DNA of 7,679 nucleotides from Draconibacterium orientale (GTDB lineage Bacteria > Bacteroidota > Bacteroidia > Bacteroidales > UBA12170), in assembly GCA_020718315.1 (NCBI GenBank), contig DYSK01000098.1:1-7679 (forward strand). The letters are read 5' to 3'. This document shows positions 1 to 6,750 of the stretch, in pieces (position 1 is the stretch's first letter; each line of letters starts with the position of its first letter). The notes under the pieces are model-generated. The model worked only from the letters and a program-made list of their open reading frames with translations. It did not search any database and was not told the origin of the DNA. The position numbers and the translations under genes are program-made.

Positions 1-109
1 CGTCGATGGTGTGTGTCAAAACTATCTGTAAATATGCTAGGTAAAAGTAAGTAATTTTTTAAGGTGTACAATATTTTTTTTCGATAAAAGTGTTAAAATC
101 AGACTTTTT
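1..109. other. Left-edge sequence with no recognisable gene
   Basis: All three forward frames close soon after the window edge, at TAA 29-31, TAA 42-44 and TAA 52-54. At most 9 to 17 residues of an upstream gene's C-terminus could lie here, too few to identify. The minus strand also offers no sustained frame. From about 50 the sequence is A/T-rich with T-runs, which resembles spacer DNA. Confidence 0.5.
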
Positions 110-367
110 ATAATAAATCACGAATTTATACATAGGGTTTCGGATCTTTTAAGTGCAAACAGAATACAGGGGCAATACATTCCTAAAAATGGCAATGATT
201 TCGACAAAGGAGACTGGACGTTTATTCTAACTTATAGATTGATTGCCGCAGAGCCTAAAGAATTAATCATTGATGTTTCCCAAAAAAATCACAATAATGC
301 AATATCTTTACAGGACAAGAGGAAATTGTCTATTTTTGTTCTCAAATTCACAGCTCCCAAGTTGTGA
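110..367 (+). pseudogene. Possible gene remnant without start codon
   Basis: The frame read from codon 110-112 to the TGA at 365-367 is open for 85 codons, and it stays open back to a TAG at 38-40. It contains no ATG, GTG or TTG where a normal start would be expected. The translation has ordinary protein-like composition, including HRVSDLLSANRIQGQYIPK near its start and GDWTFILTYRL in the middle, then a lysine-rich end (DKRKLSIFVLKF). The part before about codon 110 is low-complexity and rich in F, I and K, so real coding sequence probably begins around there. I do not recognise the family. It could be the 3' end of a decayed or truncated gene, a gene using a rare start such as ATA/ATT, or a chance open frame in AT-rich DNA. 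The efflux operon follows 76 bp later on the same strand. Confidence 0.3.
307..338 (+). promoter_or_regulatory. Candidate Bacteroidota-type promoter for the efflux operon
   Basis: TATTTTTG at 331-338 fits the Bacteroidota -7 consensus TAnnTTTG exactly. Twenty bases upstream, TTTA at 307-310 is one mismatch from the TTTG-like -33 box, and the spacer is within the usual 17-23 range. Transcription would begin near 345, giving a leader of about 100 nt before the adaptor start at 444. The element lies inside the 3' end of the startless frame, which would fit that frame being non-functional. Such short motifs occur by chance in AT-rich DNA, so this is a candidate only. No operator palindrome convincing enough to name was seen nearby. 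Confidence 0.35.
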
Positions 368-443
368 ATTTGTTTAGCAAACCAAAACCAAACCAACTAT
401 TCCTCAAAAAAAGGAAGTTTATAAATCTTAAAGAATCGCTTTT

Positions 444-1538
444 ATGAATAAAAAACTCAAGCAAGGTCTCACTTTTGTTATGATTTTTTCAGTAGTAGTT
501 GTAATTGCTTATCCCAAGCTAATGCCGCTTTTTAATACTCAAAATAAGAACTCGAAAGGACTTACGCAGAAAAAAATGGCTGAACGAAAAACTTTAACTG
601 TTAGTGGTTATCTGATCAAGCCCCAAAAGTTGAGCGAATATGTTAAAGCTACCGGAACGCTGCGCCCTGACGAAGAAGTGGATATGTCGTTCGAAACGTC
701 CGGAAAAATTATCAGTATCAAATTTACCGAAGGAACACGTGTGCAAAAAGGCGAACTCTTGGCCAAAATAAACGATAAACCTTTGCAGGCTCAATTGCAG
801 AAACTGCAGGCTCAAAAAGCGCTTTCTCAGGCAAAAGAATTTCGTCAGCGGAGTTTGCTCGATAAAGATGCTATCAGTCGGGAAAGTTATGATCAGATCG
901 TTACCGAATTGCAAACATTGGAAGCCGATATCAATTTGATCCAAGCGCGGATTTCCGAAACCGAATTGCGGGCTCCTTTTGATGGAATTATCGGTTTACG
1001 CTTTCTTAGCGAAGGCGCCTATGCTACACCGGCCACAAAGATTGCAAAGCTGATAAAGATAAGCCCCTTGAAAATTGAGTTTTCAATTCCTGAACGCTAT
1101 GCCTCCGAAATAAAAAAAGGATATCCAATCAGCTTTAGAATTGACGGAAGCAATGTAGATTATCAAGCAATGGTGTATGCTGTTGATCCAAAAATAGATA
1201 TCGAAACCAGAACAATCGCTTTACGTGCATTGTATGCCAATGATGAGGAAGAATTGAAATCGGGGCGCTATGCTTCTATTACGTTGCAAATGTCGAATAT
1301 TGACAATGCAATTGCCATTCCAAACGAAGCCTTAATCCCGGAAATGGAAGGCGAAAAAGTGTTTGTGACGCGAAATGGAAAAGCTGTTTCCAGAAATGTT
1401 AGAACTGGATTACGTACCGAATCTCAGGTTCAGATATTGAGTGGCCTTCAGATTGGTGATACGCTTTTAGTAACTGGAATTCTCCAATTAAGAGAAAACT
1501 TGCCAATCGTATTCGATACATTACTGAATAACAATTAA
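444..1538 (+). CDS. Efflux RND transporter periplasmic adaptor subunit (membrane fusion protein)
   Basis: This is the adaptor of a tripartite efflux pump. It links the inner-membrane pump to the outer-membrane channel across the periplasm. The 364-residue length is usual for the HlyD/AcrA family. A single hydrophobic N-terminal segment (about residues 9-23) anchors or exports the protein; there is no lipobox cysteine, so it is unlikely to be a lipoprotein like AcrA. The split lipoyl domain is clear: the first half at about 70-112 (ATGTL, GKIISIKFTEGTRVQKGELLAKI) is mirrored by the second half at about 172-205 (ETELRAPFDGIIG). Between them lies a short coiled-coil hairpin (about 113-170). Beta-barrel (about 208-285) and membrane-proximal domains (IPNEALIPE, residues 292-300) follow. 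The ATG at 444 is preceded by an in-frame TAA at 429-431, and there is no well-placed Shine-Dalgarno sequence. The pump gene begins 17 bp downstream. Substrate is unknown. Confidence 0.95.
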   Translation: MNKKLKQGLTFVMIFSVVVVIAYPKLMPLFNTQNKNSKGLTQKKMAERKTLTVSGYLIKPQKLSEYVKATGTLRPDEEVDMSFETSGKIISIKFTEGTRVQKGELLAKINDKPLQAQLQKLQAQKALSQAKEFRQRSLLDKDAISRESYDQIVTELQTLEADINLIQARISETELRAPFDGIIGLRFLSEGAYATPATKIAKLIKISPLKIEFSIPERYASEIKKGYPISFRIDGSNVDYQAMVYAVDPKIDIETRTIALRALYANDEEELKSGRYASITLQMSNIDNAIAIPNEALIPEMEGEKVFVTRNGKAVSRNVRTGLRTESQVQILSGLQIGDTLLVTGILQLRENLPIVFDTLLNNN

Positions 1539-1555
1539 TCCCGATAAATTAGTTT

Positions 1556-4500
1556 ATGAGTCTTTCATCAGTAAGTATAAAACGTCCTGTTTTTGCCACC
1601 GTAATGGCCATTGTAATTTTACTTTTCGGTTTTGTTGGATTAACTTTTCTTGGAGTCAGAGAGTTTCCGAGTGTGGATCCTGCCATCGTTTCAGTAAGTA
1701 CATCCTACCCTGGAGCCAACTCCGATGTTATCGAAACACAGATCACCGAACCTCTTGAACAATCAATAAATGGAATTCCCGGAATTCGTTCGCTCACTAG
1801 CTCTAGTAGCCAAGGAAGAAGCAATATTACCATCGAATTTGAGCTTTCCGTCGATATGGAAACCGCTGCCAACGATGTTCGTGATAAAGTTTCTCAAGCC
1901 GCCCGTATGCTTCCCCGCGATTGCGATCCGCCAACTGTTTCAAAAGCCGATGCCGATGCCAATCCAATCATGTTTATTACGATCGAAAGCGAAAAAAGAT
2001 CGCTTCTTGAACTTTCTGAAATAGCAGAACTTACATTCAAAGAACAACTTCAGACAATTTCCGGCGTGAGTGCCGTAATGGTTTGGGGACAAAAAAGATA
2101 TGCGATGCGACTTTGGCTTGATCCAGTTAAGCTTGCTGGGTACGGACTTACACCAATGGATGTTCGAAATGCTATTTCGCGCGAAAATGTGGAACTACCT
2201 TCCGGATCAATCCAAGGAAACAACATGGAATTGACCATCCGAACCATGGGGTTGCTTACTACTCCTAAAGAGTTTAACGATTTGATTGTGAAGCAAAATG
2301 GAAATCAAGTTGTTCGTTTTAGCGATATTGGCAGAGCCGAACTTGGTCCTGAAGACATTCAAGGAATTTTAAAAAGAGACGGTGTTCCAATGGTTGGTGA
2401 TGCAATCGTACCACAACCCGGATCAAACCACATTGATATTGTGGATGAAGTATATCGTCGATTGGAATACATCCAAAAAGATTTGCCCGAAGACGTTAAA
2501 ATTAAAATTGGTTTCGACAATACACAATATATCAGAAATTCGATTAAAGAGGTAAAAGACACCATTTACATTGCTTTTTTTCTTGTTGTGGTGATTATTT
2601 TCTTTTTCTTACGCGATTGGCGTGCAACACTTATTCCTATTCTCGTTATTCCGGTTTCGCTTATAGGCGCTTTTTTTATTATGTATTTGGCCGGTTATAC
2701 CATAAATGTATTGACACTCTTGGCAATTGTTTTGGCGATAGGAATTGTGGTGGACGATGCCATTGTGGTGATGGAAAATATTTATGTGAAAATAGAAGAA
2801 GGCATGAATCCAAAAGAAGCTGCACTCAAAGGTTCACAAGAAATTTATTTCGCAATCATTTCTACTACGATTACGCTCATTTCGGTATTTTTTCCGATAA
2901 TTTTTTTACAGGGATTAACAGGCAGGCTCTTTCGCGAATTTAGCATCGTCTTGGCCGGAGCGGTAGCCATTTCGGCTTTCTTAGCTTTATCGCTGACACC
3001 AATGGTTTCCTCTAAACTTTTGATTTCTCATTCAAAACATAATTGGTTTTTTAGGAATACAGAAGGTTTTTTTCAAAACCTAAATGTCAGATATAGAAAT
3101 AGTTTAGTGGCATTTTTAAATAAACCATGGATTTCGGTGTTAATTTTAGCTGTTTCTTTTGTGCTGATTTTCATTTTTTGGAAAACGATTCCGGCCGAAA
3201 TGGCGCCTATGGAAGATCGGTCTCAAATTTCAATCAATACTTCTGCTATACAAGGAGCCACTTATGAATTTATGTTGGATTACGTTAATGATATTACCAA
3301 AACAATAGAGGATTACGTGCCCGAACGTGAAGGATATACAGCTATGGTGCGAGGTGGTTCGGGAGCTAATATCCGAATAATGTTGCTACCACCAAATGAT
3401 CGGACACGCACTCAGCAAGAAATTTCGGATGGCTTGAGCAATGTGTTACAGAATAAAACCAAAGCAAGAGCGTTTGTTACACAACAATCTACTTTTGGTG
3501 GTCGCCGTTCCGGTATGCCCATACAATATGTCCTTCAAGCAACTTCTATTGGGAAATTGAAAGAAATTATTCCTCCATTTATGGAAAAAGTGGCTGAAAA
3601 TCCTACATTTCAGATGGCCGATGTTAACTTGAAATTTACCAAACCCGAATTGAGAATTCATATCGACCGCGAAAAAGCCACTTCATTGGGTGTTTCCACT
3701 CAAAATATTGGCCAAACTTTACAACTTGCTTTAAGTGGACAGCGATTTGGCTATTTTTTTATGAACGGGAAACAATACCAAATCTTGGGTGAATTGGCGC
3801 GGAGCGACCGCAACAAGCCGCTCGATTTAAAATCTTTGTATGTGCGAAACAATGCCGGAGAAATGATTCAATTCGATAATTTGGTGACTCTAACCGAAGA
3901 AACAGCTCCTCCACAACTCACTCGCTACAATCGATTTGTTGCCGCAACAGTTTCGGCAGGATTGACAAAAGGAAAGACAATTAGTGAAGGTTTGGAGGAA
4001 ATGGATAAAATTGCGGACAAAGTACTCGACGATTCCTACAGAACTGCTTTGGCAGGCGATTCAAAAGATTTTACAGAAAGCTCTTCAAGTTTGATGTTTG
4101 CTTTTATGTTGGCTTTGATCCTGATTTTCTTGGTGCTGGCAGCTCAATTTGAAAGTTTTAAAGATCCGCTGATTGTTATGATGACTGTTCCGCTGGCACT
4201 TTTGGGCGCCTTGTTTTTTATGTGGTATTTCAATATTACGATGAATATCTTTAGTCAAATTGGAATAATTATGCTTATTGGTTTGGTTTCTAAGAATGGA
4301 ATTCTCATTGTGGAATTTGCAAACCAACGAAAACAAATCGGATTATCTCGACTTGAGGCTATAAAATCAGCTGCAGCTGCCCGTTTCAGACCTATATTAA
4401 TGACCAGTATGGCCACTGTTCTTGGTATTGCTCCTCTGGCACTCGGATTTGGCGAAGGAGCTAAAAGTCGTGTAGCGATGGGTACTGCAGTGGTAGGTGG

Positions 4501-4636
4501 CGTATTGATATCTACCTTTTTGACTCTTTATATTGTTCCGGCTATCTACAATATTATTTCTACAGAACCAAAGTCTAAAGGAATAAAGGAGGCAGAAAAA
4601 ATCTCTGATATAAATGAAGAAATTCCTGCTAATTAA
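1556..4636 (+). CDS. Efflux RND transporter permease subunit (HAE1/AcrB-type)
   Basis: This is the proton-driven inner-membrane pump of the tripartite system, expected to work as a trimer exporting hydrophobic or amphiphilic compounds. At 1026 residues it has the family's full length. TM1 is at about 12-32, followed by the porter-domain start YPGAN at 51-55. TM2-TM6 span about 337-485, and the second half repeats the plan with TM7 at about 525-543 and TM8-TM12 at about 845-1000. The proton-relay residues of AcrB are all present: Asp400 and Asp401 in GIVVDDAIVVMEN (AcrB D407/D408), Lys913 in GLVSKNGILIVEF (K940), Arg943 (R971) and Thr950 in RPILMTS (T978). This points to an active HAE1 pump rather than a heavy-metal pump. 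A charged cytoplasmic tail of about 25 residues ends the protein. The channel gene's ATG directly follows the stop codon. Several open frames on both strands inside this gene are shadows. Substrate range cannot be read from sequence. Confidence 0.97.
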   Translation: MSLSSVSIKRPVFATVMAIVILLFGFVGLTFLGVREFPSVDPAIVSVSTSYPGANSDVIETQITEPLEQSINGIPGIRSLTSSSSQGRSNITIEFELSVDMETAANDVRDKVSQAARMLPRDCDPPTVSKADADANPIMFITIESEKRSLLELSEIAELTFKEQLQTISGVSAVMVWGQKRYAMRLWLDPVKLAGYGLTPMDVRNAISRENVELPSGSIQGNNMELTIRTMGLLTTPKEFNDLIVKQNGNQVVRFSDIGRAELGPEDIQGILKRDGVPMVGDAIVPQPGSNHIDIVDEVYRRLEYIQKDLPEDVKIKIGFDNTQYIRNSIKEVKDTIYIAFFLVVVIIFFFLRDWRATLIPILVIPVSLIGAFFIMYLAGYTINVLTLLAIVLAIGIVVDDAIVVMENIYVKIEEGMNPKEAALKGSQEIYFAIISTTITLISVFFPIIFLQGLTGRLFREFSIVLAGAVAISAFLALSLTPMVSSKLLISHSKHNWFFRNTEGFFQNLNVRYRNSLVAFLNKPWISVLILAVSFVLIFIFWKTIPAEMAPMEDRSQISINTSAIQGATYEFMLDYVNDITKTIEDYVPEREGYTAMVRGGSGANIRIMLLPPNDRTRTQQEISDGLSNVLQNKTKARAFVTQQSTFGGRRSGMPIQYVLQATSIGKLKEIIPPFMEKVAENPTFQMADVNLKFTKPELRIHIDREKATSLGVSTQNIGQTLQLALSGQRFGYFFMNGKQYQILGELARSDRNKPLDLKSLYVRNNAGEMIQFDNLVTLTEETAPPQLTRYNRFVAATVSAGLTKGKTISEGLEEMDKIADKVLDDSYRTALAGDSKDFTESSSSLMFAFMLALILIFLVLAAQFESFKDPLIVMMTVPLALLGALFFMWYFNITMNIFSQIGIIMLIGLVSKNGILIVEFANQRKQIGLSRLEAIKSAAAARFRPILMTSMATVLGIAPLALGFGEGAKSRVAMGTAVVGGVLISTFLTLYIVPAIYNIISTEPKSKGIKEAEKISDINEEIPAN

Positions 4637-5974
4637 ATGATAAAATACACCATGAAAATTCGATCTTTAGTTTTCTATATTTTTATTTTTGGAATTATTA
4701 CAGCTGGAAAGGCGCAAAAAATATACAATCTCAACGATTGCATTTCCACCGGCTTGGAGCGGAATTTTTCGCTCCTTATCGCCCGAAATACAGAAGCTAT
4801 TTCCAAAAACAATTTTACGAAAGGAAATGCCGGATTTATGCCATCTGTGAGCCTTTATAATCAAGTGGGCGGAACCGTTAATAATTCCATCCAAAACCTA
4901 AGCGAGGGCGGACAAAATACCAACAGCGGAATACACAATCAATCTTTATATTCGAGTGTATCAATGAATTGGACGCTTTTTGAAGGGTTTAATGTTCAAA
5001 CCACCTTTAAAAAGTTAAATGAATTAGACCAATTGGGCACTTTAAGAACACAATTATCAGTGGAGTATTTAGTAGCCGATTTGATTGCAGCTTACTACAA
5101 TTTTATTCAACAAGTTCAAATGCAAATAAATTTGAATTATGCTATAAAGCTTTCCAAAGAAAGATTGCGTATTGACGAAGAAAGGTATTTGTTGGGTTCA
5201 AGTTCTAAATTGGAAGTATTGCAATCACGTGTTTACTTAAATGCGGATAGTTCGCGTCTTTCAAAACATTACGAAACATTAAGGTCAGCACAGGTCAAAC
5301 TTAACGAACTAATGGGAGTCGAAGAAATTGCGAATGAATTCTCACTTCAAGACTCTTCCATACTCGTGAATCCAGAACTTCAGTTCGAAATTCTTTCTGA
5401 CCAAGCAATGCTCAAAAATACAGGACTTCAAATTAGCAAAAAAAATCAAAATCTGTCAACCTATGATTATCAGCTGGTAATGTCAAGAACCTATCCTTAT
5501 TTGAATCTTTATTCAGGCTATAGTATTTCCAAAAATGTTTATGAAACGGGAACGTACACAAATTCACTTTCGCACGGAATGAATTACGGAATTACTTTTG
5601 GAATAAATATTTTTGATGGCTTCAATCAAAAAAGAAACCTTTCGAATGCTACCATCGATATTAAAAACAAAGAACTTGAATATAGAAAGGTAGAACAAGT
5701 AGTTAAAGCTGATTTAATTACACTTTTTAATGCCTACAGCAATCATTTACGCTTGATAAAATTGGAAGAACAAAACCTGCAAACAGCCAGCGAAAATTTG
5801 GAAATTGCCTTGGAAAAATATAAACTGGGCAGTTTAAGCGGCATCGAATTGCGCGAAGTGCAAAAAAGTTTGCTCGATGCGAAAGAAAGTTTGGTGTCCG
5901 TACAATACCAAACAAAATTGGCGGAGGTTTCCTTGCAACTTATATCAGGCAATATAATGAATTACTATAAATAA
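4637..5974 (+). CDS. TolC-like outer membrane efflux channel protein
   Basis: This is the outer-membrane channel that would complete the tripartite pump. The 445-residue length fits the outer-membrane efflux protein (OEP) family. A signal peptide is visible: basic MKIRS, a hydrophobic stretch, then cleavage probably after GKA (residue 26). The mature protein begins with the family-typical YNLNDCISTGLERN. The internal duplication of TolC proteins shows in two pairs. The strand/loop motif NWTLFEGFN (111-119) matches GINIFDGFN (322-330), and the helix motif RYLLGSSSKLEVLQ (183-196) matches KYKLGSLSGIELREVQ (394-409). The ATG at 4637 directly abuts the pump's TAA (4634-4636), implying translational coupling. 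A second in-frame ATG at 4652 gives a more classical signal peptide (MKIRSLVFYIFIF) and may be the true start. No lipobox cysteine follows the hydrophobic stretch, so it is probably not lipidated. Confidence 0.94.
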   Translation: MIKYTMKIRSLVFYIFIFGIITAGKAQKIYNLNDCISTGLERNFSLLIARNTEAISKNNFTKGNAGFMPSVSLYNQVGGTVNNSIQNLSEGGQNTNSGIHNQSLYSSVSMNWTLFEGFNVQTTFKKLNELDQLGTLRTQLSVEYLVADLIAAYYNFIQQVQMQINLNYAIKLSKERLRIDEERYLLGSSSKLEVLQSRVYLNADSSRLSKHYETLRSAQVKLNELMGVEEIANEFSLQDSSILVNPELQFEILSDQAMLKNTGLQISKKNQNLSTYDYQLVMSRTYPYLNLYSGYSISKNVYETGTYTNSLSHGMNYGITFGINIFDGFNQKRNLSNATIDIKNKELEYRKVEQVVKADLITLFNAYSNHLRLIKLEEQNLQTASENLEIALEKYKLGSLSGIELREVQKSLLDAKESLVSVQYQTKLAEVSLQLISGNIMNYYK

Positions 5975-6340
5975 GAAATTTGGAATAGGCAAAGATTGGC
6001 TATTATATCAAAATGTGCGGTTTAAACTTAAACTCAAATTATTTGAAATAGAAACCTTAGAATTAAAAAAAAACTGCTGAATTTGGAATGAATTTAGCCT
6101 AAATAAGCCAAGTTTCTACCTTTGGAGTTCGGGCAATAATACATTCAAACCAGATTATTTTTAGCCAAAAAAAGAACGTGTTAAAAAATTATTTTTTTTT
6201 CATTGTATTTAAATATATTTCTTTTATTTACACACTCAAATAAAAACGAAATAAAATAGTCTATACTTTTCATTAGACGTGCTTTACTAAACAATTAATT
6301 AAAATATTTTATATATTTAGCCTGTAAAATTATTCAAAAT
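5975..6340. other. AT-rich intergenic spacer, 366 bp
   Basis: No reading frame of note exists on either strand here. Besides the hairpin just after the operon, it contains a self-complementary A6-TTA-T9 stretch at 6183-6200 that could end transcription weakly. TTTAGCC occurs three times on the + strand (6093-6099, 6160-6166 and 6316-6322). TATATTTA at 6312-6319 matches the Bacteroidota -7 box except for its last base and lies 21 nt before the next gene's ATG. No good TTTG -33 box stands at the right distance, so that promoter remains doubtful. The third TTTAGCC overlaps this -7-like box. Confidence 0.5.
5984..6004 (+). terminator. Small hairpin after the efflux operon
   Basis: Starting ten bases after the channel stop codon, AATAGGCAA and TTGGCTATT pair around the loop AGA. 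This gives five base pairs, one G-G mismatch and three more pairs. No T-run follows directly, so it is at best a weak terminator, or an mRNA 3'-end stabilising hairpin. Confidence 0.2.
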
Positions 6341-6682
6341 ATGGAGAAAAAAAGGGTTATCAAAGATTACGAAAAGCTATCAGAAGAAATTCACGAACAA
6401 ATAAAGCTAAAGTATCCATTCGGATTCAGCCAAAACTTAGTCACTTTTACAAACAAAGACGGAAAAAGAGTGAGCGCGCTTCCTTTTGAAACGGACGACA
6501 CTTACTACCTAATTCGCATGACTGTTCATGAAGCTTTAGCCATCATTGAAGACGACGATGATTACGACGACGACGGTATGTTGCGTGATGAAACGCGCGA
6601 AGAGTACCAAGATAAATACAACGACGATATGGACGATATTGCCGACGATGTGGCCGATGATAGCGGATATGACGATTATTAA
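6341..6682 (+). CDS. Small protein with aspartate-rich C-terminal tail, function unknown
   Basis: This 113-residue protein has no signal peptide or membrane segment and should be cytoplasmic. Residues 1-70 look like a compact folded domain: a charged helix (YEKLSEEIHEQIKLKYPFGF), then probable strands (NLVTFTNKDGKRVSALPFE and YYLIRMTV). Residues 71-113 form an acidic tail with 19 Asp and 3 Glu in 43 positions, very likely disordered. I recall similar small proteins as conserved in Bacteroidota, sometimes annotated as 'DNA primase' without visible basis; nothing here resembles a primase. The ATG follows an A/T-rich leader without a Shine-Dalgarno sequence. The decarboxylase gene follows 68 bp later on the same strand, so shared transcription is possible. 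An acidic tail could bind cations, basic proteins or polyamines, or mimic nucleic acid, but the sequence does not decide between these. Confidence 0.85.
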   Translation: MEKKRVIKDYEKLSEEIHEQIKLKYPFGFSQNLVTFTNKDGKRVSALPFETDDTYYLIRMTVHEALAIIEDDDDYDDDGMLRDETREEYQDKYNDDMDDIADDVADDSGYDDY

Positions 6683-6750
6683 AGGCCTAAAATCTATTGG
6701 TGGAATTTTGGTCTAAATTTTTTATTTAAGCATTAATTTAGAATTAAAGA
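6683..6750 (+). promoter_or_regulatory. Short leader between acidic-protein gene and decarboxylase gene
   Basis: This 68-bp A/T-rich gap contains TAAATTT at 6714-6720, which partly fits the TAnnTTTG box. The nearest TTG (6697-6699) is only 14 bases upstream, shorter than the usual spacer. No terminator hairpin is evident, so read-through from the acidic-protein gene is possible. No Shine-Dalgarno sequence precedes the ATG at 6751. Confidence 0.2.

Noticed and set aside
370..382. GTTT-AGC-AAAC inverted repeat upstream of the adaptor gene as a possible operator
   Set aside because: Only four A/T-dominated base pairs in each arm; too short to separate from chance in AT-rich DNA.
412..418. AAGGAAG as a ribosome binding site for the adaptor gene
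   Set aside because: It ends about 25 bases before the ATG, too far for a Shine-Dalgarno role.
594..944. A 116-residue minus-strand open frame inside the adaptor gene
   Set aside because: It lies wholly antisense to a strongly supported adaptor gene, and its translation has no family signature; it is a shadow frame.
2617..2943. A 108-residue + strand frame inside the pump gene
   Set aside because: It overlaps the TM3-TM6 region and DD motif of the pump in another frame; its cysteine- and arginine-rich composition is typical of out-of-frame translation.
4085..4336. Minus-strand frame antisense to the pump's C-terminal half, rich in N, H and Q
   Set aside because: Composition reflects the reverse reading of membrane-helix codons, and the pump's Lys913 motif lies on the other strand here.
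5977..6089. Repeated AATTTGGAAT at 5977-5986 and 6080-6089
   Set aside because: Ten-base A/T-rich direct repeat with no extension on either side; not evidence of insertion or duplication.
6108..6125. CCAA...TTGG hairpin in the spacer as a terminator or small-RNA element
   Set aside because: Four base pairs around a ten-base loop with no T-run; too weak to support.
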